Source of the DNA: Cupriavidus nantongensis
GTDB taxonomy: Bacteria; Pseudomonadota; Gammaproteobacteria; Burkholderiales; Burkholderiaceae
DNA: 64,000 bases
Assembly (NCBI RefSeq): GCF_001598055.1
Contig: NZ_CP014844.1
Coordinates: forward strand, 3,375,642 to 3,439,641
Direction of reading: 5' to 3'
Part shown: one piece after another, positions 42,991 through 54,253 of the stretch
Numbering within the stretch: position 1 is the stretch's first letter
Layout of the letters: each line of letters begins with the position of its first letter
Notes under the pieces: model-generated
What the model saw: the letters and a program-made list of their open reading frames with translations, nothing else
Told to the model about the DNA's origin: nothing
Database searches by the model: none
Made by a program: the position numbers and the translations under genes

Positions 42991-43103
42991 CGGTGTCTCC
43001 TCAAGAATCCCCTGCCCCGGTTCTGGTCTGGGTGGCGGCCCCGGGGTGGGGAGAAGCCGCGTTTCCCGCTATTGCTTGTGGGTCCTTGCCGCCCGGCGCG
43101 GCG

Positions 43104-43412
43104 CTAGCCCTTGCGCAGGATCAGCGCCAGCACCAGCATCGACGCCACGAAGCTGATCCACACCGACGGCTCTTCCGGCAGCGCCAGCCAGGCGGCGACC
43201 TTATCGCCCAGCCCGACCCACGCCAGGTTGATCCACGCCGCGCACATCAGCCCGATGAAGAGCCGGTCGCCGCGGGTGGTGGCGATCGGCAGGAAACCCT
43301 TGCGCAACACCGACGGCGAGCGGATCTCGAGGATCGTCATGCCGATCAGCATCACCACGATGCAGCCAAAGAACACCGCCACCGGTGTGGTCCATACCAT
43401 CCAGCTCAGCAT
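43104..43412 (-). CDS. glpU: DUF2160 small membrane protein GlpU
   Basis: This 102-residue protein has about three hydrophobic segments (about 7-29, 50-68 and 80-98). It matches in size and context the DUF2160 protein (GlpU) found between glpQ and glpV in glycerol importer operons. Its role is not understood; it may be an accessory subunit of the permease complex. A charged loop (RSPSVLRKGFLPIATTRGDR) separates the first two helices. Confidence 0.85.
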   Translation of the reverse strand: MLSWMVWTTPVAVFFGCIVVMLIGMTILEIRSPSVLRKGFLPIATTRGDRLFIGLMCAAWINLAWVGLGDKVAAWLALPEEPSVWISFVASMLVLALILRKG

Positions 43413-43454
43413 TGGCGCCGTCTCCTTGCGAAGGCTTGGGTCAGAAGGCTTGCA

Positions 43455-45194
<1,740 letters not shown>

Positions 45195-45198
<4 letters not shown>

Positions 45199-46301
45199 GC
45201 CACCAGCTCCTCGTTGACGTAGTAGCAGGTATGCCGGTTGAACACCGACAGCCACGCGGTGTCACCCGCGCGCAGGCCGGCGGCCTCGGTGCCCAGGCGC
45301 GCGCGCAGCGTGCCGGCCTGCGCGCCCGCCTCGTGCACCATGCCCGTCAGCAGCCAGTAGGTGCCAATATCCTGCGCGCGCTGCACCTGCACCGGCACCG
45401 CCTGCGCGTCGCGCTCCGGCGCCAGCTGCAGGTATTCGGGTCGCACCCCGATGCGGAAGCTGCCGGCCGCGCGCAGCGCCGCTTCCACCGGCGGCGACAG
45501 CGGCGGCATATAGCGCCGCCCGGCCACGTCGATGGCGCCGTCGCGCCATTGCCCGGACAGGAAGTTCATGCCCGGCGAGCCGATAAAGTGCCCGACGAAG
45601 GTATGCGCGGGCCGCTCGAACAGCGCGTCGGCCGGCCCGACCTGCACCGCCTTGCCGCGCGACATCACCACCACCTGGTCGGCAAAGGTCAGCGCCTCGG
45701 TCTGGTCGTGAGTGACGTAGATCAGCGTCAGGCGAAACTCGTGGTGGATCTCCTTGAGCTTGCGCCGCAGCTGCCATTTGAGCTGCGGGTCGATCACCGT
45801 CAGCGGCTCGTCGAACAGGATCGCCGACACGTCCTGGCGCACCAGTCCGCGCCCGAGCGAGATCTTCTGCTTGGCATCGGCGGCCAGGCCGCTGGCGCGA
45901 CGCCCGAGCGTCGACGACAGGTCGAGCATCTCGGCGACGCGCCCGACCCGCTCGCGCACCTGCGCCTCGGGCACGCCGCGGTTGCGCAGCGGGAACGCCA
46001 GGTTTTCGCCGACGGTCATGGTGTCGTAGATCACCGGGAACTGGAACACCTGGGCGATATTGCGCGCCTGCGGCGTGGCGCCGGTGACGTCGCGGCCGTC
46101 GAAGGCGATGGTGCCGTGCGACGGGCGCAGCAGCCCGGAAATGCAGTTCAGCAGCGTGGTCTTGCCGCAGCCGGACGGGCCGAGCAACGCATAGGCGCCG
46201 CCGTCTTCAAAGGTGAAGCGCAGCGGCAGCAGCGCATACTCTTCGTCGGTGCGCGGATGGGGCACGTACGAGTGCGCCAGGTCCAGGTCGATGCGTGCCA
46301 T
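45195..46301 (-). CDS. glpT: Glycerol ABC transporter ATPase GlpT (degenerate signature motif)
   Basis: This 368-residue MalK-like ATPase has Walker A GPSGCGKT (41-48), a Q-loop (VFQFPV), Walker B ILFDEP (161-166) and the switch His198 in YVTHDQTEAL. The ABC signature is not canonical: where LSGGQ is expected it has LAADA (139-143, in ASGLAADAKQKISLGRGL). A C-terminal TOBE-type regulatory domain follows (FRIGVRPEYLQLAP). It starts 1 nt after glpS. With GlpS it should form a heterodimer in which this subunit supplies the ATP-binding face of the one consensus site. It is not the E. coli glycerol-3-phosphate antiporter GlpT. Confidence 0.92.
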
Positions 46302-46302
46302 C

Positions 46303-47430
46303 TCAGCCCCCCGCCGTTGCCGCTGCCGCGCCGCCCGGCACTTCCGCCGCGAGCCCGCCGGGCCGGCGCGGCGCATGGATGCGGCGGCCGTCGGCGTCGA
46401 ACAGGTAGAGCTGTTCGGGCAGCAGGTGCAGCGTCACCGGCGCGCCCAGCTGCAGGTCGAGCACGCCCGCGAACTGCGCCACCAGGTTGCCGACCGCGGT
46501 ATCGGCGTGGACAAAGGTGTCCGACCCCGACAACTCGGCCAGCGCCACCCGGCCCGGCACCCCGACTGCGCCAGCCTCCCCTGCCAGGCGCAAGGCCGAG
46601 GCGCGCACGCCCAGCGTAACCGGACCATCGGGCGCCGCCACGCCGGGCACCGGCACCTCGATCCCGCCGGCCAGCGCGACGCGGCCGCCATCAAGCCGGC
46701 CCTCGACCAGGTTCATCGGCGGATCGTTGAAGGCGCGCGCCACGCGCAGCGAATCGGGATAGTGGAAGACCTGCGGCGTCGGGCCGTACTGCAGCAGTTC
46801 GCCCGCGTCGAGCACCGCGGTGTGCCCGCCCAGCAGCAGCGCCTCGCCGGGCTCGGTGGTGGCGTAGATTACGGTGGCGTCGCCGTGCGCGAACAGCTGG
46901 GTCAGCTCTTCGCGCAGCTCCTCGCGCAGCTTGTAGTCCAGGTTGACCAGCGGCTCGTCCAGCAGCATCAGCGGCGCTTCCTTGGCCAGCGCGCGGGCCA
47001 GCGCCACGCGCTGCTGCTGGCCGCCGGACAGCTCGGCCGGATAGCGCTCCAGCAGGTGGTCGATATGCAGCCGGGCCGCCAGCTCGCGCACGCGCGCGGC
47101 GATCTCGCCGGCCGCAGCCTTGCGCCGCAGCCGCAGCGGCGAGGCGATGTTGTCGAACACCCTGAGCGACGGGTAGTTGATGAACTGCTGGTAGACCATC
47201 GACACATTGCGCTCGCGCACCGGCATGCCGGTGACGTCGTCGCCGTCGACCAGCACGCGCCCGGCGCTGGGCCGGTCGAGCCCCGCCATGACCCGCATCA
47301 GCGAAGTCTTGCCCGCCTGCGTCGCGCCCAGCAGGATGGTGACCGCGCCCGGGACCGGGGCCAGCGTCATCGGATAGAGATACGCCTGCGAACCTGCCTG
47401 CTGTGCGACGCTTTCCAAACGTAGCTGCAT
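46303..47430 (-). CDS. glpS: Glycerol ABC transporter ATPase GlpS (lacks switch histidine)
   Basis: This 375-residue ATPase is the first gene of the importer operon. Walker A is GATQAGKT (35-42), the Q-loop MVYQQF, the signature a perfect LSGGQQQR (134-141), Walker B LMLLDEP (154-160) and the D-loop LVNLD. At the switch position, where MalK-type proteins have VTHD, it reads ATTE (Thr192), so the catalytic histidine is missing. A C-terminal TOBE-type domain is present (VTLGVRASALRLAG). The partner GlpT has the opposite pattern of intact and lost motifs. Confidence 0.92.
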   Translation of the reverse strand: MQLRLESVAQQAGSQAYLYPMTLAPVPGAVTILLGATQAGKTSLMRVMAGLDRPSAGRVLVDGDDVTGMPVRERNVSMVYQQFINYPSLRVFDNIASPLRLRRKAAAGEIAARVRELAARLHIDHLLERYPAELSGGQQQRVALARALAKEAPLMLLDEPLVNLDYKLREELREELTQLFAHGDATVIYATTEPGEALLLGGHTAVLDAGELLQYGPTPQVFHYPDSLRVARAFNDPPMNLVEGRLDGGRVALAGGIEVPVPGVAAPDGPVTLGVRASALRLAGEAGAVGVPGRVALAELSGSDTFVHADTAVGNLVAQFAGVLDLQLGAPVTLHLLPEQLYLFDADGRRIHAPRRPGGLAAEVPGGAAAATAGG

Positions 47431-47520
47431 CCGGTCTCCATGTTCGATATGCTGCCCGCCGATGACGCTGCCGACATACGGCTTGCGTTCGATGCAGGCG
47501 CACCAATCTTGGCTTCACGC

Positions 47521-47540
47521 TCGTTTTAGCAACAAAACGA
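47521..47540. promoter_or_regulatory. Likely GlpR operator between glpS and glpR
   Basis: A perfect palindrome, TCGTTTT-AGCAAC-AAAACGA, lies in the 172-bp gap between the divergent glpS and glpR. A further TCGTTT half-site occurs at 47575-47580, 22 bp before glpR, in a T-rich stretch. DeoR-family glycerol repressors bind TTCG/CGAA-centred repeats, so GlpR control of both directions is a reasonable inference. Confidence 0.65.
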
Positions 47541-47602
47541 ACATAAAACAATAGTGCACCGCATCATTTTGTTTTCGTTTGTGTTTGAACTAGAATCCCC
47601 GC

Positions 47603-48373
47603 ATGACCCTCAATCCCCGCCAGACGGCCCTGCTCGAAGAAGTCCGCACCCAGGGCTTTGCCTCCATCGACGAACTTGCGCGCAAGTTCGGCGTCACGCT
47701 CCAGACGGTGCGCCGCGATGTCAACATGCTGGCCGAAAACGGCATGCTGGCGCGCTTCCATGGCGGGGTGCGGGTGGAAGACTCCACCACCGAGAACATC
47801 GCCTACCGGCAGCGGCAGGTGCTCAACGCCGAGGGCAAGGCGCGCATCGCGCGCGCGGTGGCGGCGGCGGTGCCCGAAGGCTGCTCGCTGATCCTGAACA
47901 TCGGCACCACGGTGGAAGAGATTGCGCGCGCGCTGGTGCACCACCGCGGCCTGCGCGTAATCACCAACAACCTGCACGTGGCCAATATCCTGGCCGACAA
48001 TCCCGATTGCGAAGTCATCGTCGCCGGCGGCGTGCTGCGCTCGCGCGACCGCGGCATCGTCGGCGAGGCCACGGTGGAGTTCATCCAGCAGTTCAAGGTC
48101 GATATCGGGTTGATCGGCATCTCGGGCATCGAGGCCGACGGCACGCTGCGCGACTATGACTTCCGCGAGGTCAAGGTGGCGCGGACCATCATCGAGCATT
48201 CACGCGAGGTCTGGCTGGCGGCGGACGCCAGCAAGTTCAACCGCCAGGCCATGGTCGAGCTGGCGCATGTGTCGCAGGTGGACCGGCTGTTCACCGACGC
48301 GCCGCTGGCGGCGCCGTTCGACCAGATCCTGGCCGACAGTGGGGTGAAGTGTGTGGTGGCAGAGCGGGAGTGA
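47603..48373 (+). CDS. glpR: DeoR-family repressor GlpR
   Basis: GlpR represses glycerol genes until glycerol-3-phosphate binds. The 256-residue protein has the N-terminal DeoR helix-turn-helix (LNPRQTALLEEV, IDELARKFGVTLQTVRRDVN) followed by LARFHGG. The effector domain of the DeoR type has SLILNIGTTVEEIARAL, VITNNLHVANIL, GLIGISGIEADGTL and DASKF. It is divergent from the importer operon and probably regulates it and glpKD. Confidence 0.93.
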   Translation: MTLNPRQTALLEEVRTQGFASIDELARKFGVTLQTVRRDVNMLAENGMLARFHGGVRVEDSTTENIAYRQRQVLNAEGKARIARAVAAAVPEGCSLILNIGTTVEEIARALVHHRGLRVITNNLHVANILADNPDCEVIVAGGVLRSRDRGIVGEATVEFIQQFKVDIGLIGISGIEADGTLRDYDFREVKVARTIIEHSREVWLAADASKFNRQAMVELAHVSQVDRLFTDAPLAAPFDQILADSGVKCVVAERE

Positions 48374-48476
48374 GTGCGGGACAAGCCCTGCTGCTGCCGT
48401 GTCGGCAGTGGGGCGGCTGCGCGTGCCGGCAGTGCCTGGCGCGTTGGTTCTGGCGCAGGCCTGCCCTCTCCCCCGG

Positions 48477-48502
48477 CCCCTCTCCCGCGAGCAGGAGAGG
48501 GG
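48477..48502. repeat. REP-like palindrome (copy 2)
   Basis: CCCCTCTCC and GGAGAGGGG form a 9-bp stem around an 8-nt loop, between the converging glpR and purU genes. It shares a CTCTCCCGC core with the palindrome at 41198-41227, and both lie between convergent genes. Confidence 0.65.
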
Positions 48503-48527
48503 AGCAAACCCGGGCCGGAGAGAAGGA

Positions 48528-49394
48528 TTACTTGAACACCACGGTCTTGTGGCCGTTCAGCAGGATGCGGTGTTCGGCATGCCACTTGACCGCGCGCGCC
48601 AGCGCCACGCATTCGACGTCGCGGCCGACGGCGGTGAGCTGGTCGGGGTCCATGCTGTGGTCAACGCGCTCGATCTCCTGCTCGATGATCGGGCCTTCGT
48701 CCAGGTCGGCGGTGACGTAGTGCGCGGTGGCGCCGATCAGCTTCACGCCGCGGTCGTGCGCCTGGTAGTACGGCTTGGCGCCCTTGAAGCTGGGCAGGAA
48801 CGAATGGTGGATATTGATCGCGCGGCCGGCCAGCTTGCGGCACAGGTCGTCCGACAGCACCTGCATGTAGCGCGCCAGCACCACCAGGTCGATCTTCTGC
48901 TCCTGCACCACGTCGAACACACGCGCTTCCTGCGCGGCCTTCTGCTCCGCCGACGCGTTCATCAGCGGCAGGTGGAAGAACGGCACGTCGTACGACGCCG
49001 CCAGCTGGTAGAAGTCGCGGTGGTTCGAGACGATGGCCGCGATCTCCACCGGCAGGCCGCCCGCCTTGGCACGGAACAGCAGGTCGTTCAGGCAGTGGCC
49101 GATCTTCGACACCATGATCATCACGCGCGGCTTCACCGCGGCGTCGTTCAGCTCCCACTGCATGCCGAACTGGTCGCCCACCGGCGCGAACGCTGCCTTC
49201 AGCGTGGTCAGGTCGGGACCCCCGGCGGCCGGGGTGAAATGCACGCGCATGAAGAAGCGGCCGGCGTACTCGTCCCCGTACTGGTCGGAATCGACGATAT
49301 TGCAGCCGTGCTGGAACAGCAGGCCCGAGACAGCGTGGACGATGCCCGGCTGGTCGGGGCACGAGAGGGTCAGGATGAATCCGGTGTTGCTCAT
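48528..49394 (-). CDS. purU: Formyltetrahydrofolate deformylase
   Basis: PurU hydrolyses 10-formyl-THF to formate and THF, balancing one-carbon units. The 288-residue protein has an N-terminal ACT domain (about 5-80, SCPDQPGIVHAVSGLL) and a formyltransferase-fold domain with INIHHSFLPSFKGAKPY, GATAHYVTADLDEGPIIEQE and the catalytic Asn-His-Asp set (SNHRDF, NIHHS). It lies between glpR and a Nudix gene and has no evident link to glycerol metabolism. Confidence 0.95.
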   Translation of the reverse strand: MSNTGFILTLSCPDQPGIVHAVSGLLFQHGCNIVDSDQYGDEYAGRFFMRVHFTPAAGGPDLTTLKAAFAPVGDQFGMQWELNDAAVKPRVMIMVSKIGHCLNDLLFRAKAGGLPVEIAAIVSNHRDFYQLAASYDVPFFHLPLMNASAEQKAAQEARVFDVVQEQKIDLVVLARYMQVLSDDLCRKLAGRAINIHHSFLPSFKGAKPYYQAHDRGVKLIGATAHYVTADLDEGPIIEQEIERVDHSMDPDQLTAVGRDVECVALARAVKWHAEHRILLNGHKTVVFK

Positions 49395-49514
49395 GGTGTG
49401 TGGTTCTGTCTGGGTGGCGCGGCGCAGGGCCGGGAAAGCCAGGGGGGCTCGGTCAGTGCAACGGTGAATATGGCAAGCAATACCGGGACAAGCGTCGATG
49501 GACCCTGCGGCGGC

Positions 49515-50402
49515 TCAGTCGTGATCGCCGGCATCGAGCCAGCCACGCCGTGCAAGGGCATCCAGCGTCACCAGTGTCGCATCGACCGTCATGGCGCCGG
49601 CCGACATGATAGCAAGCAATGGCGCCAACTCGACGCGCCGGTGCTCGCTGACCTCGCCATCCTGGTTGTGCGGAATGAAGTCCGGCGGCAGCAGCAGGTC
49701 GTAGACATGGACCTGCTCCCACTGCACGCCTTCGGGCAGGTCGCGCAGCACCTCGATCATGCCGTGCGCCTGCACGCGCCGCGCCAGTTCGGGCGGGATG
49801 CCGGACTCTTCCGCGCACTCGCGCACCAGCGTCGCCAGCGGATCGCTGCCGTGGGGCATGCCGCCTGCCACCAGGTTGTCCCACATGCCGGGGTCGACGG
49901 CCTTGGCCGGGCTGCGGCGCGAGATCCACAGCGCCGGCGGGTCGCCCGCGGCACCGTCGACGATGCCGTTCATGTGCGAAGCAAAGGTCAGCAGCCCCAG
50001 AAAGCGCGCCGCGGCGCGCTCCACCACCGCGACCGCGGGCGCGTCGAGCGCGGCGGTGACGGCGAACAGCTCGTCGCGCCAGCCGCGCACATGGCCGGCG
50101 TCGGCCAGCTGGCGCGCCAGCGCCTGCAGCGCGGTGCTGCGCGCTTCAAAATCGTCGCAGCCGGGCAGCAAGGCCACCGCCACGGAGCCATCGCCGAGCG
50201 CCTGTTCCGGGCCCAGCACGGCGCCAAGGCCGATGTCGGTACCGCGCAGGATGCTGGCATGCGTGCGCGGCAGCCAGCCGACCTGGCGGCCGTCGGCCAT
50301 CAGGCGCAGCTTCGTGGCGGCATCGAAGCCGCTGCGCGCCGCCAGCGAGGCGGCGATCCGTGCCGTGGCCCCGGCCGCCGGCAAAGAAGAGGTTTCAGCC
50401 AT
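49515..50402 (-). CDS. Nudix hydrolase with DUF4743 N-terminal domain
   Basis: This 295-residue protein has a C-terminal Nudix domain whose box reads [20 protein letters not shown]. It keeps the REcaEE metal motif but has Asp at the position of the first Glu. The N-terminal half resembles DUF4743, a layout shared with the Nudix part of fungal Tnr3 proteins, which act on damaged thiamine diphosphate. The substrate here is not readable. The ATG at 50402 is preferred over a GTG at 50417. It is divergent from glpK with 56 bp between starts. Confidence 0.82.
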   Translation of the reverse strand: MAETSSLPAAGATARIAASLAARSGFDAATKLRLMADGRQVGWLPRTHASILRGTDIGLGAVLGPEQALGDGSVAVALLPGCDDFEARSTALQALARQLADAGHVRGWRDELFAVTAALDAPAVAVVERAAARFLGLLTFASHMNGIVDGAAGDPPALWISRRSPAKAVDPGMWDNLVAGGMPHGSDPLATLVRECAEESGIPPELARRVQAHGMIEVLRDLPEGVQWEQVHVYDLLLPPDFIPHNQDGEVSEHRRVELAPLLAIMSAGAMTVDATLVTLDALARRGWLDAGDHD

Positions 50403-50458
50403 CAGGATTCCATGCACCGGCCGCGCCGGCGCGCCTTGTCAATGTCAGGATCGAACGC

Positions 50459-52030
50459 ATGAACCAGCCCGCCGCGCAGGCGCAGCGCCCTGCCCCGTCC
50501 CATCTTCCCGCCGAGCCGCAATACGTGCTGGCGCTCGACCAGGGCACCAGCAGCTCGCGCGCCATCCTGTTCGATCATGCCGGCAATGTGGTGCGCCTGG
50601 CGCAGCGCGAGTTCCGCCAATATTACCCACATCCCGGCCACGTCGAGCACGATCCCTACGAGATCTGGCAGTCGCAGCTGGCGGTGGCGCACACGGTGCT
50701 GGCCGACGCCGGCATCGGCGCCGCGCAGGTGCGCGCCATCGGCATCACCAACCAGCGCGAGACCACCGTGCTGTGGGACCGCAAGACTGGCGAGCCGGTC
50801 GGCCGCGCGCTGGTCTGGCAGGACCGCCGCACCGCGCCGATGTGCGAGGCGCTGCAGGCCGCCGGCCACGGCGAGCTGTTCCGCGAGAAGACCGGCCTGG
50901 TCATCGATGCCTATTTTTCCGGCACCAAGCTGCGCTGGATGCTCGACAACATCGAAGGCGCGCGCGAGCGCGCGCAGCGCGGCGAACTGGCCTTCGGCAC
51001 CGTCGACAGCTGGCTGATCTGGCAGCTGACCGACGGCGCGCGCCATGTCACCGACGTCTCCAACGCGTCGCGCACGATGCTGTTCAACATCCACCGCTTC
51101 GAGTGGGACGACGCGCTGCTGGCGCTGCTCGACATCCCGCACGCGCTGCTGCCCGAGGTGGTGCCCTCCAGCGGCGAGGTCGCGCGCACCGCGGCGCGGC
51201 TGTTCGGCATGCCGATCCCGATTGCCGGCATCGCCGGCGACCAGCAGGCCGCCACCTTCGGCCAGGCCTGCCTGGTGCCGGGCATGGCCAAGAACACCTA
51301 CGGCACCGGCTGCTTCCTGCTGATGAATACCGGCGCGCAGCCGGTCACGTCGCGCAACCGGCTGCTGACTACCATCGGCTGGCAGTACCGCGGCCAGACC
51401 CAGTATTGCCTGGAGGGCGGCGTGTTCATGGGCGGCGCCACCATCCAGTGGCTGCGCGACGGCCTCAAGATCATCCAGAGCGCGCCCGAGGCCGAGGCGC
51501 TGGCGCGCCAGTGCGACGACAGCGGCGGCGTGGTGCTGGTGCCGGCCTTTGCCGGGCTCGGCGCGCCGCACTGGGACGCGTTTGCGCGCGGCACGCTGGT
51601 CGGCATGACGCGCGGCACCGGCCGGCCGCAGATCGCGCGCGCGGCGCTGGAATCGATCGCGCTGCAAAGCGTGGACGTGCTCGAGGCCATGCAGAAGGAC
51701 GCCGGCATCGCGCTGGCCGAGCTGCGCGTGGACGGCGGCGCATCGCGCAGCGACCTGCTGATGCAGATGCAGGCCGACCTGCTCGGCACCCCGGTGGTAC
51801 GGCCGCGCGTGACCGAGACCACCGCGCTGGGCGCCGCCTACCTGGCGGGCCTGGCCACCGGCTACTGGAGCGACCCGGTGCAGATCGCGCAGCAATGGCA
51901 GGTGGAGCGGCGCTTCGAGCCCAACCTGTCGGCCGACCAGCGCGGCCACCGGCTCGCGCGCTGGCACCGCGCGGTCGAGCGCGCGCGCGACTGGGCGCGC
52001 GAGGACGATGCCGGCGCAGAACACGGCTGA
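50459..52030 (+). CDS. glpK: Glycerol kinase
   Basis: GlpK phosphorylates glycerol to glycerol-3-phosphate. The 523-residue protein has a ~20-residue Pro/Ala-rich N-terminus not seen in the E. coli enzyme. It is followed by the FGGY-kinase ATP loop [45 protein letters not shown] and GALRVDGG-like sequence ([15 protein letters not shown]). The ATG at 50459 has AGGA 8 nt before it. It is followed by glpD, completing conversion of imported glycerol to dihydroxyacetone phosphate. Confidence 0.96.
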   Translation: MNQPAAQAQRPAPSHLPAEPQYVLALDQGTSSSRAILFDHAGNVVRLAQREFRQYYPHPGHVEHDPYEIWQSQLAVAHTVLADAGIGAAQVRAIGITNQRETTVLWDRKTGEPVGRALVWQDRRTAPMCEALQAAGHGELFREKTGLVIDAYFSGTKLRWMLDNIEGARERAQRGELAFGTVDSWLIWQLTDGARHVTDVSNASRTMLFNIHRFEWDDALLALLDIPHALLPEVVPSSGEVARTAARLFGMPIPIAGIAGDQQAATFGQACLVPGMAKNTYGTGCFLLMNTGAQPVTSRNRLLTTIGWQYRGQTQYCLEGGVFMGGATIQWLRDGLKIIQSAPEAEALARQCDDSGGVVLVPAFAGLGAPHWDAFARGTLVGMTRGTGRPQIARAALESIALQSVDVLEAMQKDAGIALAELRVDGGASRSDLLMQMQADLLGTPVVRPRVTETTALGAAYLAGLATGYWSDPVQIAQQWQVERRFEPNLSADQRGHRLARWHRAVERARDWAREDDAGAEHG

Positions 52031-52106
52031 GCATCGATCAAACCCGTCCAGCGCCACGTCCGTACAACCCGAACAATCCAGCCAGCCAACACCACACACC
52101 AGCGTC

Positions 52107-53711
52107 ATGCACAGCCTTCCCACTCCGATCCAGCCGCCCGGCCGCGCCGCCCTGCTCGCCACCCTGGAGCGCGAGCCGCGCTGGGACGTGATCGTCATCG
52201 GCGGCGGCGCCACCGGCCTGGGCACGGCGGTCGATGCCGCCTCGCGCGGCTACCGCACGCTGCTGGTCGAAGCCGCCGACTTTGCCAAGGGCACCTCGAG
52301 CAAGGCCACCAAGCTGGTGCACGGCGGCGTGCGCTACCTGGCGCAGGGAAATATCGGCCTGGTGCGCGAGGCACTGCACGAGCGCGGCCTGCTGGCGCGC
52401 AACGCGCCGCACCTGGTGTGGCCGCTGGGCTTCGTGGTGCCGGCCTACCAGATGTTCGACCAGCCCTTCTACGGCATCGGCCTCAAGCTCTACGACATGC
52501 TGGCCGGCAGCCTCAACCTGTCCGGCAGCCGCTGGCTGAACCACCGCGAGGTGCTGGCGGCCGCGCCCAACCTCGCCGAACACGTCGGCGGGCGCCCGCT
52601 GCGCGGCGGCAACCTTTACTTCGACGGCCAGTTCGACGATGCGCGGCTGGCGGTGGCGCTGATGCGGACGCTGTTCGATGTCGGCGGCACCGCGCTCAAC
52701 TACATGCGAGCGACCGGGCTGAGCCAGCAAGGCGGCGTGATCAGCGGCGTGACGGTGCAGGACGTGCTCGGCGGCGCCACCTTCCGGCTGCGCGCCGACT
52801 GCGTGATCAATGCCACCGGCGTGTGGGTCGACGCCATCCGCCAGATGGAAGACGGTCATGCGCGCACCATGGTCGCGCCCAGCCAGGGCGTGCACCTGAC
52901 GCTGCCGCGCAGCTTCCTGCCGGGCGAGCGCGCCATCCTGATCCCCAAGACCGATGACGGACGGGTGCTGTTCGTGGTGCCCTGGAACGGGCACACCATC
53001 GTCGGCACCACCGACACGCCGCGCCGCGACCTGCCGCTGGAGCCCGATGCCGGCGCCGACGATGTCGATTTCATCCTGGAAACGGCGTCGCGCTACCTGG
53101 CCAGGGACCCCACCCGCGCCGACGTCACCAGCGTCTGGGCCGGCCTGCGGCCGCTGGTGCGGGCCACCGGCGAGGCCTCGACCGCGTCGCTGTCGCGCGA
53201 ACATACGATCCTGGTGTCCCGGGCCGGGCTGATCACCGTCACCGGCGGCAAATGGACCACCTACCGCAAGATGGCCGAAGACGTGATCGAGACCGCGATC
53301 CAGCGCCAGATGGTGCGCGCCGCGCCCTGCGTGACCGCCGAGCTGCCGCTGCACGGTGCCACCGGCTTGCCGGCCGACCTGCCGCCGCCGGATTCGGGCT
53401 CGCCCGACCGCTACTACGGCAACGAGCTGGCCCTGCTGCGCGCGCTGCCGGGACACGACCGCATGCTCGCCGGCGCCTCGGGGCTGACCGAAGCCCATGT
53501 GCGCTTTGCCGCCCGGCATGAACTGGCGCGCCGGGTCGAGGACGTGCTGGCGCGCCGCAACCGCGCGCTGTTCCTGGACGCCCGCGCCGCCGTCGACGCC
53601 GCACCGGCGGTGGCCGCGATCCTGGCCGAAGAGCTCGACGAGGATGCAGCCTGGCAGGCGCGCGAGGTGGAAAGCTTCCGCACGCTCGCCGCCGGCTACA
53701 TGCTCGGCTGA
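52107..53711 (+). CDS. glpD: Aerobic glycerol-3-phosphate dehydrogenase
   Basis: GlpD is a membrane-associated FAD enzyme that oxidises glycerol-3-phosphate to dihydroxyacetone phosphate and passes electrons to quinone. The 534-residue protein has the Rossmann loop DVIVIGGGATGLGTAVDAA, then GTSSKATKLVHGGVRYL, and GTTDTPRRDLPLEP and TVTGGKWTTYRKMAED further on, all typical. I choose the ATG at 52107. An in-frame ATG at 52008 would overlap glpK and adds low-complexity residues. It is 76 bp after glpK, probably in one operon. Confidence 0.95.
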   Translation: MHSLPTPIQPPGRAALLATLEREPRWDVIVIGGGATGLGTAVDAASRGYRTLLVEAADFAKGTSSKATKLVHGGVRYLAQGNIGLVREALHERGLLARNAPHLVWPLGFVVPAYQMFDQPFYGIGLKLYDMLAGSLNLSGSRWLNHREVLAAAPNLAEHVGGRPLRGGNLYFDGQFDDARLAVALMRTLFDVGGTALNYMRATGLSQQGGVISGVTVQDVLGGATFRLRADCVINATGVWVDAIRQMEDGHARTMVAPSQGVHLTLPRSFLPGERAILIPKTDDGRVLFVVPWNGHTIVGTTDTPRRDLPLEPDAGADDVDFILETASRYLARDPTRADVTSVWAGLRPLVRATGEASTASLSREHTILVSRAGLITVTGGKWTTYRKMAEDVIETAIQRQMVRAAPCVTAELPLHGATGLPADLPPPDSGSPDRYYGNELALLRALPGHDRMLAGASGLTEAHVRFAARHELARRVEDVLARRNRALFLDARAAVDAAPAVAAILAEELDEDAAWQAREVESFRTLAAGYMLG

Positions 53712-53779
53712 TCGCGTGGCGCAGCGGCGCTGCCCCGATACGCCATCCACCTGAACCTCAAATTTCGAACCGACACACC

Positions 53780-54157
53780 ATGCCCAGGCATTTGATCCTG
53801 TCCCGCACCCGCATCGTTGCCTTGCTCGCCTTCGTCTGCGCCAGCGCCACGGCCCAGGCCGCCCGCGCGCCCGGCATCGACGGCGTGCGCTTTCCCGAAG
53901 TGCGCACCATGCGCTACCAGTGCGACGGCGGCAAGACGCTGACGGTGCGCTATTTCAACAGCCAGGACAACCAGGCCGCGGTGTTCCGCATCGACGGCAA
54001 GCCGGTGCTGGCGGTCAGCACGGTGGCGGCGTCCGGGGCGCGCTATGTCGGCGGCCGCTACGAATGGTGGACCAAGGGCGAGTCAGGCACGCTGCGCGAC
54101 CTGATGCAGGCGGAGAACGCCGCGCCGGTGCTGGCCGATTGCAAGGCCGGGTCGTAA
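53780..54157 (+). CDS. MliC-like C-type lysozyme inhibitor (periplasmic)
   Basis: This 125-residue precursor has a Sec signal peptide (about residues 1-27, ending TAQA). The mature part resembles the MliC/PliC fold: MRYQCDGGKTLTVRYFN, FRIDGKPVLAVSTVAASGARYV, RYEWWTKGESGTL, with two cysteines for a disulfide. There is no lipobox, so it should be soluble in the periplasm. MliC proteins block C-type lysozyme. It lies 68 bp after glpD. Confidence 0.75.
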   Translation: MPRHLILSRTRIVALLAFVCASATAQAARAPGIDGVRFPEVRTMRYQCDGGKTLTVRYFNSQDNQAAVFRIDGKPVLAVSTVAASGARYVGGRYEWWTKGESGTLRDLMQAENAAPVLADCKAGS

Positions 54158-54160
54158 CAG

Positions 54161-54188
54161 GCACGGCGGCACGGCGGCACGGCCGCAC
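54161..54188. repeat. Short tandem repeat, 8-bp unit
   Basis: GCACGGCG occurs twice, then GCACGGCC, then GCAC, directly after the stop of the MliC-like gene. A related GCACGGC/GCCGTGC palindrome lies at 54655-54669, after the next gene. Confidence 0.5.
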
Positions 54189-54253
54189 CGCGCCGTCTTT
54201 GGAAGCCGCGCCGTTCCGGGCGATAATGCGGGGATTGAATCAGGGAGAACACC

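Noticed and set aside
54155..54190. Tandem GCACGGCG units as a CRISPR-like array
   Set aside because: Units are 8 bp, contiguous and without spacers.
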